A program made the position numbers and the translations under genes. Of a stretch of DNA of 64,000 bases, positions 33,473 to 42,946 are shown one piece after another (position 1 is the first letter of the stretch; each line of letters opens with the position of its first letter). The stretch is from the NCBI GenBank assembly GCA_023138975.1, contig JAGLON010000005.1:1-64000 (forward strand), in the 5' to 3' direction. The DNA is from Candidatus Zixiibacteriota bacterium (GTDB taxonomy: Bacteria > Zixibacteria > MSB-5A5 > GN15 > JAAZOE01). Below the pieces are notes generated by a model. It did no database searches and was not told where the DNA came from. It saw nothing but the letters and a program-made list of their open reading frames with translations.

Positions 33473-35788
33473 ATGATAGAAAGAGCTCGGCGTTTCATGG
33501 TAAGAACTCAGTTAACTTTTGTACTAATTATTGTAGTACTATTTAATACTTGTTTGTTCGGTGATACAATCACTGTTCCCGGCGATGCACCAACAATTCA
33601 AGCCGGTATTATATCCGCAGTTGACGGTGATACAGTACTGGTTTCTCCCGGCATTTATAGTGGTCCGGGAAATGAAAGTATTAATTTTTCAGGGAAGAAG
33701 ATAACGCTCCGTTCAGCATCCGGAGCATTGGTTACCTTTATCTTGACATCTTCTGACACATCACGAACAATTACATTTAATTCAAACGAGGATTCATTAT
33801 CGAGACTTGAGGGTTTTACTCTGTCGGGCGGATATGAAGGAGACTATCCCTGGCTTAGTCCTTTTCGAGGCGGTCTTCAAATCGACAGCGCCTCTCCGAT
33901 AATAAAAGATTGTATTTTTCAAAACTGCTACGGCGAAGATGGCGGTGGGATACACATCAACGGCGGCTCACCTCTTTTAGAGAGCTGTGAAGTCATTAGT
34001 AACCGGGCGATTAAACGCGGTGGAGGCATTTTTTGTGCCGGTGATGATGTTCGCTTTATCGATTGCCGTATCGATTCCAATCTGGTTTACGGCCCGATTG
34101 ATTTCTGGTTAGCATCGGGAGGCGGTATCCGAAACATCGGTCATGCCGATTTCAGTAATTGCTCAATCTCGTTTAATCGGGTAAGACATACATCGACCAA
34201 TCCCCATGCCGAGGATTATTCACTGGCTCAAGCCGGAGGAATAAACAGTCTCGGCGGCAGTCTAACCATCGATAGCTGTATTATAGCGCATAATTCTTCA
34301 GGAACGGGCGGTGCGATAATCTGCGGATTAGCCCCGGTCGAGATTAGGAACTCATTTGTTTATAACAATATTGCCAATCTCTATAGTGGTGTATTAGAGT
34401 TACAGCCGGACAATATCTCAGGAAACCTCATGGTTGACAAATGCTCGTTCGTCTGCAATTACTCCGGCAAGATATCATCCGACGGTATCGCCTTTCTCTC
34501 AAATTCGGTTGAAATAGGGTATTCTCCAGCAGATATTGAACGCTTGCGTTTGCTTTCGGGCGATAAATCATATCAGCAAAACAGTTCAATAAAAAATTCT
34601 ATTTTCGCTTTTAACAGTTCAGCGCCGATATACTCATCATACCTCGGGTTTTCCCCGGAAATTTCATATTGTAATTTCTGGAGTACTGTTTCAGGAGATC
34701 ATTTCGGCGGCGAGTTGCAATCTGTTATCGGTTCTGACGGCAACATCTCACAGGATCCTTTATTTTGCTCGATATCCGATTCTGGAGCATCACTTGATTC
34801 GTCCTCGCCGTGTGTTGGCAGTGGAGAGAACGGAACCGATATCGGGGCTTTTGGAGCTGACTGTGATAGGTACCAAAGCCGCAGTCCAGAAAAACTTATC
34901 GTTTTATTAAACGGCGGAATCATTGCAAGTAATCAAGCGCTCTTGGAAATAAGTATGATTCAAGCTCTCCCCTGGGATACTTTAGTTTTAAAATCGGACA
35001 GTGCAATTGTTGAGATTGATCATTATCAAGTTGACAAACCGCTGTATATATTTGGTCCCCCCGAAAGGGAAAACAGTTTTATTCTGGCTAAGAGTGAATA
35101 TTTGCCAAAGCGTTCTTTAGTTTACTTGCGAGATTTTTCGGTCTTGAGTAATCTAACACTCAGAAGTCACGAAAGCTCGTCCGAAATAATGGGATTTTAC
35201 GCTATCAACAATGCTGATTTCCCGTGCATTATTAAAAACTGCAACCTTACATCATTCGGTCAAAATAGTTCAATCGCTAACTTTGATGCATCACCAGTTA
35301 TAAGAAATTGTGAACTGTCAAACGGACTTTCAGTTTTTGGAAATCTTGATATTGTATCCTCATATAATTACTGGGGGTGCAATACCGCCGAATGTGTTGA
35401 AGCATATATTAAACCAGATAGTCTGTTGTTTAATGGTCGAGTAGTGTTCAAACCGTTTCTGCATGACATCCCCACCGGTATTGATTTCGAGAATGAAACG
35501 GTTTCTATTCCAGAGTTTCAAATGCATCAGAATTTTCCCAACCCATTCAACCCAAGTACTACAATTTCGTTTACTATTCCACGTCGGAGCCTTACCGAAA
35601 TAACGGTATATAATATCCTGGGTGAAAAAGTAGTGACTCTGATGTCCCGATATTTATCGGCTGGTGGGCACAAGATTGTGTGGGATGGTAAAGATGCAAG
35701 TGGTACCGAAGTAGCTTCGGGCGTGTATTTGTATCAAATAAAATGGGAAAATCTCGTAGAGTCAAAAACGATGATATTGCTCCGGTAA
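33473..35788 (+). CDS. Secreted right-handed beta-helix protein with Por/FlgD-like C-terminal sorting domain
   Basis: About 771 residues. Signal peptide near residues 10-30, then TITVPGDAPTIQAGIISAVD and GDTVLVSPGIYSG, the opening of parallel beta-helix (DUF1565-like) proteins, with repeated SNCSISFN, DSCIIAHN and KNCNLTS coils to residue ~670. The last ~85 residues, NFPNPFNPSTTISFTIPRR, ITVYNILGEKVVTLMSRYL, ASGTEVASGVYLYQIKW, form the FlgD-Ig/T9SS type A-like domain common in FCB secreted proteins. Start is uncertain: ATG at 33473 or 33497; the ribosome site is weak. Likely surface-exposed. Confidence 0.87.
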   Translation: MIERARRFMVRTQLTFVLIIVVLFNTCLFGDTITVPGDAPTIQAGIISAVDGDTVLVSPGIYSGPGNESINFSGKKITLRSASGALVTFILTSSDTSRTITFNSNEDSLSRLEGFTLSGGYEGDYPWLSPFRGGLQIDSASPIIKDCIFQNCYGEDGGGIHINGGSPLLESCEVISNRAIKRGGGIFCAGDDVRFIDCRIDSNLVYGPIDFWLASGGGIRNIGHADFSNCSISFNRVRHTSTNPHAEDYSLAQAGGINSLGGSLTIDSCIIAHNSSGTGGAIICGLAPVEIRNSFVYNNIANLYSGVLELQPDNISGNLMVDKCSFVCNYSGKISSDGIAFLSNSVEIGYSPADIERLRLLSGDKSYQQNSSIKNSIFAFNSSAPIYSSYLGFSPEISYCNFWSTVSGDHFGGELQSVIGSDGNISQDPLFCSISDSGASLDSSSPCVGSGENGTDIGAFGADCDRYQSRSPEKLIVLLNGGIIASNQALLEISMIQALPWDTLVLKSDSAIVEIDHYQVDKPLYIFGPPERENSFILAKSEYLPKRSLVYLRDFSVLSNLTLRSHESSSEIMGFYAINNADFPCIIKNCNLTSFGQNSSIANFDASPVIRNCELSNGLSVFGNLDIVSSYNYWGCNTAECVEAYIKPDSLLFNGRVVFKPFLHDIPTGIDFENETVSIPEFQMHQNFPNPFNPSTTISFTIPRRSLTEITVYNILGEKVVTLMSRYLSAGGHKIVWDGKDASGTEVASGVYLYQIKWENLVESKTMILLR

Positions 35789-35848
35789 TGAAAAATGAGA
35801 ATAAACCAACTCTTGCTGTTTTTCGAGAAGTAAAACGTAGAAATACTT

Positions 35849-36124
35849 TTAGAACAAGGCCGCGATAGCCGCCAATCGATCTTTCCTGATCTTCTTAACA
35901 ATCTCATCAACCGGGCATTCTTTACAATTGAGATCAACATGAGTGGTAATGATTCCGGCCAGATTTCGATTAAACAATTCGGTGTGCTTCTTGCCAAAAA
36001 CCTTTGCAGCCAAAAGATTCGCTCCCCGCAATAACTCACAATCCTCACAGTTGGGAATGCGCTGAATCTGAGCCAGATTTTCGGCAATATCAATAGCCGA
36101 CGGCATTTTCAGGAATCTCCTCAT
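35849..36124 (-). CDS. Small protein with two CxxC motifs
   Basis: 91 residues with GGAGG 7 bases before the ATG, which supports it as a real gene. Mostly helical (MPSAIDIAENLAQIQRIPNC). Two Cys pairs, NCEDCELLRGAN and DLNCKECPVDEI, could bind a metal or form disulphides. No signal peptide. An overlapping frame (35734-36093) reads less like a protein. Function unknown; it stands alone between a convergent beta-helix gene and the signal peptidase genes. Confidence 0.6.
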   Translation of the reverse strand: MRRFLKMPSAIDIAENLAQIQRIPNCEDCELLRGANLLAAKVFGKKHTELFNRNLAGIITTHVDLNCKECPVDEIVKKIRKDRLAAIAALF

Positions 36125-36250
36125 AGCAACACCTCCGCCTCCTTACGGATTAATTCCTGTTTAAAGTTATGTGACCTAAGTTATTGAAGCAACAAAAAAA
36201 TAAAGGTTTTGCGATATATTTAACGAGTGGATTATATTATCGATAATTGT

Positions 36251-36946
36251 CTATAGGAGGATATTGCCCAGCCGTCTCCAGCGAACCCGCTCATAGAAAT
36301 GAACGAAAAAATGCAGTACCGAGGCTGGGATGGTTGTCAAATCATCAAGTTTTACCTGCGGCTCATTTACATCCGGTACCCATGACCAATGAATCATAAC
36401 TGCTTGACCCTGGATTAAGTCGAGTGAAACCGTCCCCCAGAACCGGGAATCCGAGCTTTTATCCCGATTGTCCCCCATGCAAAAGATATGATTCGGCGGA
36501 ACGACTTTTGGCGGGAAATTATCTCTGGGACTGTTTTTAGAGTACGGTAAGATGTGACGACTTGTAAACTTTGATTCAGGCGGATTTTCAAACACTTTGC
36601 CGTCAACATAAAGCACTTTATTTATTATTTCAACAGTTTGCCCGGCAGTCGCCACACATCGCTTGATATAGTTTGTTTGCCGATCAACGGGATATTTGAA
36701 GATAACAATATCGCCTTGCTGAGGATCGCGGACCGCCGGAAGGCGCCAATCCGTAAACGGCACCTGCGCCCCGTAAATAAATTTGTTGGCCAGCAGGAAA
36801 TCACCGACTAACAGAGTATCTTCCATAGAGCTTGATGGAATTTTATAGGCTTCGACCACAGCGATTTTTATTATTAGCGCCAACACAAACGCAATCGCTA
36901 ATGATTTCGTGTATTCCAAAAACCGGAATGGAGGATTCTCTGACAA
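36251..36946 (-). CDS. lepB: Signal peptidase I (second of a tandem pair)
   Basis: 231 residues: one membrane helix (about 14-32), catalytic Ser in KIPSSSMEDTLLVGD and catalytic Lys in NYIKRCVATAGQ, plus GDNRDKSSDSRFWG. It cleaves Sec/Tat signal peptides. The only available start is a TTG at 36946 (no in-frame ATG upstream), with AGAAGG 12 bases before it, so its translation may be weak. It lies 70 bases downstream of a second signal peptidase with the same motifs. Confidence 0.92.
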   Translation of the reverse strand: MSENPPFRFLEYTKSLAIAFVLALIIKIAVVEAYKIPSSSMEDTLLVGDFLLANKFIYGAQVPFTDWRLPAVRDPQQGDIVIFKYPVDRQTNYIKRCVATAGQTVEIINKVLYVDGKVFENPPESKFTSRHILPYSKNSPRDNFPPKVVPPNHIFCMGDNRDKSSDSRFWGTVSLDLIQGQAVMIHWSWVPDVNEPQVKLDDLTTIPASVLHFFVHFYERVRWRRLGNILL

Positions 36947-37016
36947 TGTATATACTAACCTTCTTTTACAATAAACTATGTGACCAATTTGCTTTACTGA
37001 TACTCACCCCGGCAGT

Positions 37017-37769
37017 TTATTCAACTCCCATCAGGGTTCTTTCCCACCTTATACGGCCAGCAAAACGGGAAACGGACTCATAAACTGACATTGGAATTGT
37101 AGTTAAGTCTGCCAGATCAATCTGGGTAGCCGTTTTATCCTCGGCAAGCGACCATTGAATGAACATGACTTTGCCTTCAATTAACTCAAGCGGAACCGTT
37201 CCCCAAAACCGTGAATCGTAACTCCTGTCACGATTATCTCCCATAGCGAAGACATGGTCTTTGGGTACTTTGAACGGACCAAAATTATCACGAACGGATT
37301 CACGGACATTTAGTAATATCTTTTTCCCGTCTTCGTACTTTGAGAATTCAGGGTTCTCGAATTTCTTTCCGTCAACATATAGGACTTTATTTACAACTCG
37401 CACGACCTGCCCCTCGGTGGCAACACATCGTTTGACATAATCGACCGAGCGGTCGCCGGGAAATTCAAACGTTATAATGTCACCTTGTTGTGGCTTTCTA
37501 ATCGCTGGGAAGCGATAATCGATAAGAGGGAGTTTAGAGCCATAAATAATCTTGTTGGAGACAACCAAGTCACCGATGAGAAGAGTATCTTCCATTGAAG
37601 AAGAGGGAATACCATAAGCTTCGATTAATGAAGTTTTTATTAAAAAGGCCGCGATTACCGCGAAGATAATTGCTTTGACATATGAGAAGGAGTCGTCCAG
37701 CATCTCCTTTTTTATCTGCTTATTTATATTTGTATCCGACTTCTTAGTCTTCTTGCCGCGCTTACTCAT
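37017..37769 (-). CDS. lepB: Signal peptidase I (first of a tandem pair)
   Basis: 250 residues from the ATG at 37769 (AGGAGG 4 bases upstream). A basic Lys-rich N-terminus precedes one membrane helix; catalytic Ser in GIPSSSMEDTLLIGD, catalytic Lys in DYVKRCVATEGQ, and GDNRDRSYDSRFWGTVP. It follows rseP by 24 bases, so signal peptidase, site-2 protease and Dxr are probably co-transcribed. Confidence 0.93.
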   Translation of the reverse strand: MSKRGKKTKKSDTNINKQIKKEMLDDSFSYVKAIIFAVIAAFLIKTSLIEAYGIPSSSMEDTLLIGDLVVSNKIIYGSKLPLIDYRFPAIRKPQQGDIITFEFPGDRSVDYVKRCVATEGQVVRVVNKVLYVDGKKFENPEFSKYEDGKKILLNVRESVRDNFGPFKVPKDHVFAMGDNRDRSYDSRFWGTVPLELIEGKVMFIQWSLAEDKTATQIDLADLTTIPMSVYESVSRFAGRIRWERTLMGVE

Positions 37770-37793
37770 CAAGCCTCCTATGGCGGGAAATAA

Positions 37794-38879
37794 CTATCCG
37801 GTGAAGATACGCGCAATATCGTTATAGGTCACCATGATAATTGTAATAAGCAGAACAACAAATCCAATCTGCTGAGTAATAATCCGGGCATTCATCGAAA
37901 CCGGAGAACCTTTGATTTTCTCAATGAGCAGGAATAATAAATGCCCACCATCAAGGACCGGAATCGGAAGAATGTTTAAGACGGCTAAATTAACCGACAA
38001 CATCGCCATAAAAGATAACAGGGTCGTGAAACCGAGTCTCGCGGTCTCCCCCGCCATCTGCATGATAAAGACCGGTCCGCCGATAAGTTTGGCCGAGACC
38101 TGAAAAGTTAAGAGCTTTTTGAGAAAATCAAAGACCATCGTGGTAAAAAAGACTGTTTTGTCGAATCCTCGGCTGGCGGCTTCAAAAATGCCCAGGTCCT
38201 TTATTGTCGCATGCTGCCCGACACCGATAATTCCCTTTTTAATTTTCTCGCCGCTTTCGGTCATCATTTCATTAACCATAGTCGTGACAGTCGCGGACAT
38301 AATTTGTGAATCTCGCAGCCACTCAATTGCAATTGGTTTTTCGACCTCAACCTCAATCAGCCGGGCCATACTACTAAAACCGGTTACAGCTTGATCGTTA
38401 ATGGAGGTAATAACATCACCCTTTTTCAAACCGGCTTCCAAGGCAGGACTATCGGGAGCTACAATGCCAATGACAGCTCGCTCAGTATCGATGACAGGTT
38501 CACCTTCGATATAATAGACACCCCAGAGAATTAAGAAAGCGATAATAAAATTCATTATCGGTCCGGCAGAGACAACCAATGCCCGCGCGCCGACCGATTT
38601 AGACATAAATTCATCCGGGGATCCGGTAACTTCTTCACCCGGAGTCTCTCCAGCCATCTTGACATAACCGCCGAGTGGAATCGCACCAAGACAGTATTCG
38701 GTGCCTCCAAATTTTTTCTTGAGAATTGTCGGTGGAAATCCCAGTGAAAACTTATCTACTCGAATCCCGGCCCGTTTCGCGATTAGAAAGTGCCCTAACT
38801 CATGGAAGAAAATCAAAATCGCAAGGACAAAAACTGCGGATACAACTGGTACTAATGATGATAAAACCGAATCTAACAT
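37794..38879 (-). CDS. rseP: Site-2 intramembrane metalloprotease RseP
   Basis: 361 residues. Zinc site FFHELGHFLIAKRAG (HExxH) in the first helix, and the partner Asp in NILPIPVLDGGHLLFLLIE near the end. Between them one PDZ domain (DSPALEAGLKKGDVITSIND); E. coli RseP has two, so this is the one-PDZ form. It acts in regulated intramembrane proteolysis and signal-peptide clearance. Its start overlaps the dxr stop by 7 bases, the widespread dxr-rseP arrangement. Confidence 0.95.
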   Translation of the reverse strand: MLDSVLSSLVPVVSAVFVLAILIFFHELGHFLIAKRAGIRVDKFSLGFPPTILKKKFGGTEYCLGAIPLGGYVKMAGETPGEEVTGSPDEFMSKSVGARALVVSAGPIMNFIIAFLILWGVYYIEGEPVIDTERAVIGIVAPDSPALEAGLKKGDVITSINDQAVTGFSSMARLIEVEVEKPIAIEWLRDSQIMSATVTTMVNEMMTESGEKIKKGIIGVGQHATIKDLGIFEAASRGFDKTVFFTTMVFDFLKKLLTFQVSAKLIGGPVFIMQMAGETARLGFTTLLSFMAMLSVNLAVLNILPIPVLDGGHLLFLLIEKIKGSPVSMNARIITQQIGFVVLLITIIMVTYNDIARIFTG

Positions 38880-40048
38880 AATTCATTCCTGATTAATTCT
38901 GCCGCCCTGTTTCTGGATAAATCGTCAACACTCAATATATCGTCAAGGTTTGGGCTGTCTATAACAGTATGTTCAACTAAAATTCTCTCTATAAGTTCCG
39001 TTATTTCCGTAAACCGGAGCTTTTTGTCTAAAAAGGCCGCCACCGCTATTTCATTGACGGCATTTAGTACCGCCGGGGCTGTTCCGCCTGCTTCGGCAAC
39101 TTCACGAGCCAGTCTCAAGGCCGGGAACTTTTCCTCGTCCGGCTCAAAGAAATCAAGGTGTCCGGTCTTAACAATATCAATACGCCCATGATCAGCTTCA
39201 TATCTATCCGGCCAAAACAGCGCATAGGCAATCGGCAGTTTCATATCCGGGTTTGACAGTTGAGCAATAACCGAACTATCAACAAACTCAACCATAGAAT
39301 GGACTATCGATTGCGGATGAATAATAATCTTTATTTGTTCCGGCGCAACTGAAAACAGCCAAACTGCTTCAATTAATTCCAACCCCTTATTCATCATCGT
39401 CGCCGAATCAATAGTTATTTTCGGACCCATTTTCCAGGTCGGATGGGCCAGAGCTTCTTCAAGAGTAATATCCTTAAAAGTCGCGGTATCCCGCTCCCGG
39501 AATGGCCCGCCAGAGGCGGTCAACAGAATGTTTCTTACTTCAGCGTCTTTGCCGCTTTTCAGGCATTGCCAGATGGCGGAATGTTCGGAGTCAACCGGAA
39601 GGATTTTACCTCCCGACTTAAGTATGGCCGGCTCAAATAACGGTCCCCCCACAACGAGAGATTCTTTATTCGCCAAAGCCAGATTACTGCCCGCATTGAT
39701 AGTCTCCAGTGAAGCCTTTAGCCCTGCCGCACCAACCAGAGCATTGAGAACAATATCGTTTTCTTTAAGCGAGGCAACCTGAGTTAACCCCTCCTGCCCG
39801 CAGGAAAGCTCAATCCCTTCGATATTCTCTTTTTGTAATAACTCGATTTCCTTTTCCGAATAAACAACCCCATATTGGGGTTGGTATTTTTTTAACTGGC
39901 GGGCAAACAGCTCCATATTTCTGCCGGCTGCCAGAGCGATAATTTCGAATTTATCCGGATAGGCGTCAATGACTTCGCAGGTAGAGCAGCCGATTGAGCC
40001 GGTAGAACCGAGTATTGTAAGTTTTGATTTATCCATTCCTGCTTTCAT
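38873..40048 (-). CDS. dxr: 1-deoxy-D-xylulose 5-phosphate reductoisomerase
   Basis: 391 residues, typical length. NADPH-binding LTILGSTGSIGCSTCEVIDA at the N-terminus, substrate/metal-binding NKESLVVGG, PVDSEHSAIWQCL and TASGGPFRERDT, and KMGPKITIDSATMMNKGLEL. It catalyses the committed step of the MEP isoprenoid pathway. Start at 40048; an inner ATG 12 bases later is the alternative. First gene of the dxr-rseP-lepB-lepB run. Confidence 0.96.
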   Translation of the reverse strand: MKAGMDKSKLTILGSTGSIGCSTCEVIDAYPDKFEIIALAAGRNMELFARQLKKYQPQYGVVYSEKEIELLQKENIEGIELSCGQEGLTQVASLKENDIVLNALVGAAGLKASLETINAGSNLALANKESLVVGGPLFEPAILKSGGKILPVDSEHSAIWQCLKSGKDAEVRNILLTASGGPFRERDTATFKDITLEEALAHPTWKMGPKITIDSATMMNKGLELIEAVWLFSVAPEQIKIIIHPQSIVHSMVEFVDSSVIAQLSNPDMKLPIAYALFWPDRYEADHGRIDIVKTGHLDFFEPDEEKFPALRLAREVAEAGGTAPAVLNAVNEIAVAAFLDKKLRFTEITELIERILVEHTVIDSPNLDDILSVDDLSRNRAAELIRNELC

Positions 40049-40102
40049 TTACGTAATAATTACTAAGGCTGTTGCACAGTAAATTCCTTGCCTGTGCTCT
40101 GA

Positions 40103-40717
40103 TTAATTCCCTAAATCCACAGCCTTTTCTCTATCCGAAGGAGCCTCAACCGGCTCTTTGCCTTCCTGCCATATTTTTAGTACGTGTATATCTTCAAGCG
40201 GTTTTTCTTTTTTATCCGTTTTAGTTTTACCAATTTTCTTAACGACGTCCAGCCCCTCAATTGTCCGGCCAAAGATTGTATATTGACCGTCAAGATCGGG
40301 ACGACGAGCCAGACAGATGAAAAACTGACAGGAGGCCGAATTGTATTCGTGACCGCGAGCCATCGACAATGTTCCCGGATTATGAGGCAGACCGGAAAAC
40401 TCCTCAGGTATTACATATCCGGCATTGCCGGATCCATCGGCATTTGGGTCACCACTCTGGATAACAAATCCTTTTATCACCCGGTGCCAGGTTAATCCGG
40501 TATAAAAGCCGGAGTTTACCAAATCGAGAAAGTTGGCAACATGGTTTGGGGCAACATCCGGCCAGAGTTCCAGTTTTATCGTACCCAGTTCAGTTTCGAT
40601 AAAGACAATCGGCTGACTGCTTTCGTCTTGGGCTTCACTTTTACCTTTATCTTCTTCCCCGGAACAACCGAGAAGCAGTAATCCGGCAGTTATTGCAATC
40701 AGAACATTCTTTAGCAT
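40103..40717 (-). CDS. Cyclophilin-type peptidyl-prolyl isomerase lipoprotein
   Basis: 204 residues. Lipoprotein signal with lipobox LLLGC (then SGEEDKGKSEAQ), followed by a bacterial cyclophilin domain: FIETELGTIKLELWPDVAPN, TWHRVIKGFVIQSGDP with the catalytic Arg, ASCQFFICLARRPDLDGQY and FGRTIEGLDVVKKI. It probably catalyses proline isomerisation of envelope proteins. AGGAAT precedes the ATG. It ends 55 bases before dxr. Confidence 0.92.
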   Translation of the reverse strand: MLKNVLIAITAGLLLLGCSGEEDKGKSEAQDESSQPIVFIETELGTIKLELWPDVAPNHVANFLDLVNSGFYTGLTWHRVIKGFVIQSGDPNADGSGNAGYVIPEEFSGLPHNPGTLSMARGHEYNSASCQFFICLARRPDLDGQYTIFGRTIEGLDVVKKIGKTKTDKKEKPLEDIHVLKIWQEGKEPVEAPSDREKAVDLGN

Positions 40718-40764
40718 ATACTCTCATTCCTTTTTAAACAGAATAGTAGCTCAGGCCAAAATAG

Positions 40765-40801
40765 AAAGCGGTCATTTGTTTGTCAAACAAATAACCGCTT
40801 T
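40765..40801 (-). terminator. Terminator after the lipoprotein gene at 40826
   Basis: AAAGCGGT-C-ATTTGTTTG pairs with CAAACAAAT-A-ACCGCTTT, a long stem with a tiny loop, starting about 25 bases after the stop; on the minus strand the tail is CTATTTTGG. Confidence 0.7.
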
Positions 40802-40825
40802 AGAAATTTAAGTTAATCGGATATT

Positions 40826-41755
40826 TTATGGGTTTACCAGAATTGTTTTAACAATGTTAGCATTTCCTTCACCTGCATCAGAAGCATCGGCGCATCCCAA
40901 AAAGACATCGCCTGTAAACGAAAAAGTGCATAACGTTACATCCTGTCCCGCTGGTAAGGTTGCGAGTGGCTCTAACGGCAAAGTCATTGATGGAGTAATA
41001 ACAATGTTTATTATACTATTAATAGTATTAGCTGATTTTTCCATTTTACGAGCGACTATATCAAAATGTAGATTTTGATACGTACCGGTATAAGGAAGTC
41101 TAATTGCAAAACCTCCGAGCTCTACATCGCTGCTATACGATATGGTTGCGTTATTGCCATTGATGCTTAATTCTATCGTAACCGAAGGAATCGTATCGCT
41201 GTTTGGGGGATAGTGTACTATCTCTGTGAGTTTAATATCACCATAACATTCAAAATCTCCCGCTTTCATCATCAGGCGGTAAATATCGGCAGGAACCTCC
41301 ACACCGCTGGTATCGGTTCTATCCCAATAGATGGTATATCCCCCGGCTTGCTGTTGTTCCGAAACCAACTCCTTTATTACTGTCTGGGTAGTATCTATAA
41401 TATAGATATCAACATCTGATGCAACGGGGATATCATAGCGAACAATCACCTGTTGATAACTGGAATTGGGAAACGCCGGATACAGAGCGAATGCATTAGG
41501 GATTGGTTTTTTCTCAGTAGATTGGAGTGTAGAGGTGTAGCACCAATCATCGGCATCCAATGTATCGGGATTATCTGAATCGGGACGTAATATAACGCCA
41601 AATATCCCTGTTCGGGTTATCCCCGATATCTCGATTATCGCCGGATCGGTAAGATCGGCCTGATCGGTCGGCCCCGTTGTTTTATCATCTGAGCACTGAA
41701 TTAGAAATAGCAAGGAAGCTAACATCACTAATAATAAGACAAAAAGTTTTCGCAA
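40826..41755 (-). CDS. Lipoprotein with FlgD-Ig-like domain (TTG start)
   Basis: 309 residues from a TTG at 41755; GGAGG lies 7 bases upstream. From there it begins MRKLFVLLLVMLASLLFLIQ and then the lipobox Cys with SDDKTTGPTD. Longer in-frame starts up to 41845 would put about 30 residues before the signal and lack a ribosome site. Residues ~95-160 (YDIPVASDVDIYIIDTTQTV, AGGYTIYWDRTDTSGVEVPA, DIYRLMMKAG) resemble the FlgD-Ig/Por fold, here internal rather than C-terminal. The remainder is beta-rich. No enzyme motif. Confidence 0.75.
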   Translation of the reverse strand: MRKLFVLLLVMLASLLFLIQCSDDKTTGPTDQADLTDPAIIEISGITRTGIFGVILRPDSDNPDTLDADDWCYTSTLQSTEKKPIPNAFALYPAFPNSSYQQVIVRYDIPVASDVDIYIIDTTQTVIKELVSEQQQAGGYTIYWDRTDTSGVEVPADIYRLMMKAGDFECYGDIKLTEIVHYPPNSDTIPSVTIELSINGNNATISYSSDVELGGFAIRLPYTGTYQNLHFDIVARKMEKSANTINSIINIVITPSMTLPLEPLATLPAGQDVTLCTFSFTGDVFLGCADASDAGEGNANIVKTILVNP

Positions 41756-41935
41756 AACATTTCCTCCGAGTAGTACACTTAAGCCACCTGTGATAATATA
41801 AAATACATCAGATTGTAATTTTGTCAAGTAATCTGTTGTTAGCACCTTATACTTGCTCGTTATACATTAGTTCGAGTTATTATTGCCAATCACGCTGTCA
41901 GCATTTATATTGTATCTACTTACCGGAGGATTCGT

Positions 41936-42937
41936 ATGTATCGCAAGCAATCGTTTTTGACTTTTTTACTTTGCGCTTTCATTGTATTGGGAATGACCGG
42001 GCTCTCAGCTGCGGATAATACCACCAATACCAACGAGGAAACAATGAGCCAAGCACAGGAACTGCTAAAAAAAGCGGATGAACTGTTTAACTCAAGAGAA
42101 TATACAAAATCACGATCCGTTTTTGAAGAGGCTTTGAAAGCAGCCGAAGAGGCAGGCAGCAGTTCAGATAAGACCGAAGCGCTGGCCATGATTGCACGAA
42201 CCTATTTAATCCTTGACGATAAAGAGACCGGTTATCAATGGCTCAAAAAAGCCCATAGTGCCGCAGAGATTGACGAACCGGCCGGATGGGCTCGCTTTAT
42301 TGGTGTCAGAGGACGTTTCTTGTGGCAGGATGATAAAAAAGAAGAAGCGACCGTCCTGTTTGAAAATATGTACGACTACTGCAATGAGCATGAGCTTTAT
42401 AATCAGGCTGTTGACGCGGCCCACATGATTGCCATAACCGGAGATGTTAGAACTCAAATAGAATGGGCCTATAAGGGCATTAAAGCGGCTGAAGCAGGCA
42501 ATTATACCCGGTGGCTGGGACCACTCTGGAATAATCTCGGCGCCACTTATGAAGATCTTAATCAGAATTATGAGGCGTTGGAATCGTATGTTCAAGCCCG
42601 CAAATATCATTATATGCATGGGACGGAATTGAATAAGGCGATTGCCGATTGGGCCGTTGGTCATATGTATATAAAAATCGGCGAGTTTTCCGGCGCATGG
42701 GAACGGCTTCTGCCACTACTGCCGAAATTCGAAGAATTAAAAAACGACGAGTTTGTTGGTTTGACCTGCAAAGAACTGGGTGAAGTCAGATACGCCGAAA
42801 AGAATTATAAAGACGCGATTGAGTATTATGAACGAGCCGAATTACTATTACGAGAAGCCAAAATGCCCGAATGGGATGCCGACGGTTTTCAGTATCTTCT
42901 GGATAAAAAAGCTCTGTCTCAGGAAAAATTGAAATAG
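41936..42937 (+). CDS. Exported TPR-repeat protein
   Basis: 333 residues: signal peptide ending near GLSAA, then TPR helices throughout, such as AQELLKKADELFNSREYTKS, RSVFEEALKAAEEAG, AYKGIKAAEAGNYTRWLGPL, WNNLGATYEDLNQNYEALES, AEKNYKDAIEYYERAELL. CGGAGG sits 8 bases before the ATG. It ends 9 bases before the TauE/SafE transporter, so the two are probably co-transcribed, although no functional link is known. Confidence 0.85.
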   Translation: MYRKQSFLTFLLCAFIVLGMTGLSAADNTTNTNEETMSQAQELLKKADELFNSREYTKSRSVFEEALKAAEEAGSSSDKTEALAMIARTYLILDDKETGYQWLKKAHSAAEIDEPAGWARFIGVRGRFLWQDDKKEEATVLFENMYDYCNEHELYNQAVDAAHMIAITGDVRTQIEWAYKGIKAAEAGNYTRWLGPLWNNLGATYEDLNQNYEALESYVQARKYHYMHGTELNKAIADWAVGHMYIKIGEFSGAWERLLPLLPKFEELKNDEFVGLTCKELGEVRYAEKNYKDAIEYYERAELLLREAKMPEWDADGFQYLLDKKALSQEKLK

Positions 42938-42946
42938 CCCGGCGTT

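Noticed and set aside
35734-36093. 119-codon leftward frame overlapping the CxxC protein
   Set aside because: The alternative frame 35849-36124 has a strong ribosome site and a better protein pattern; this one lacks both.
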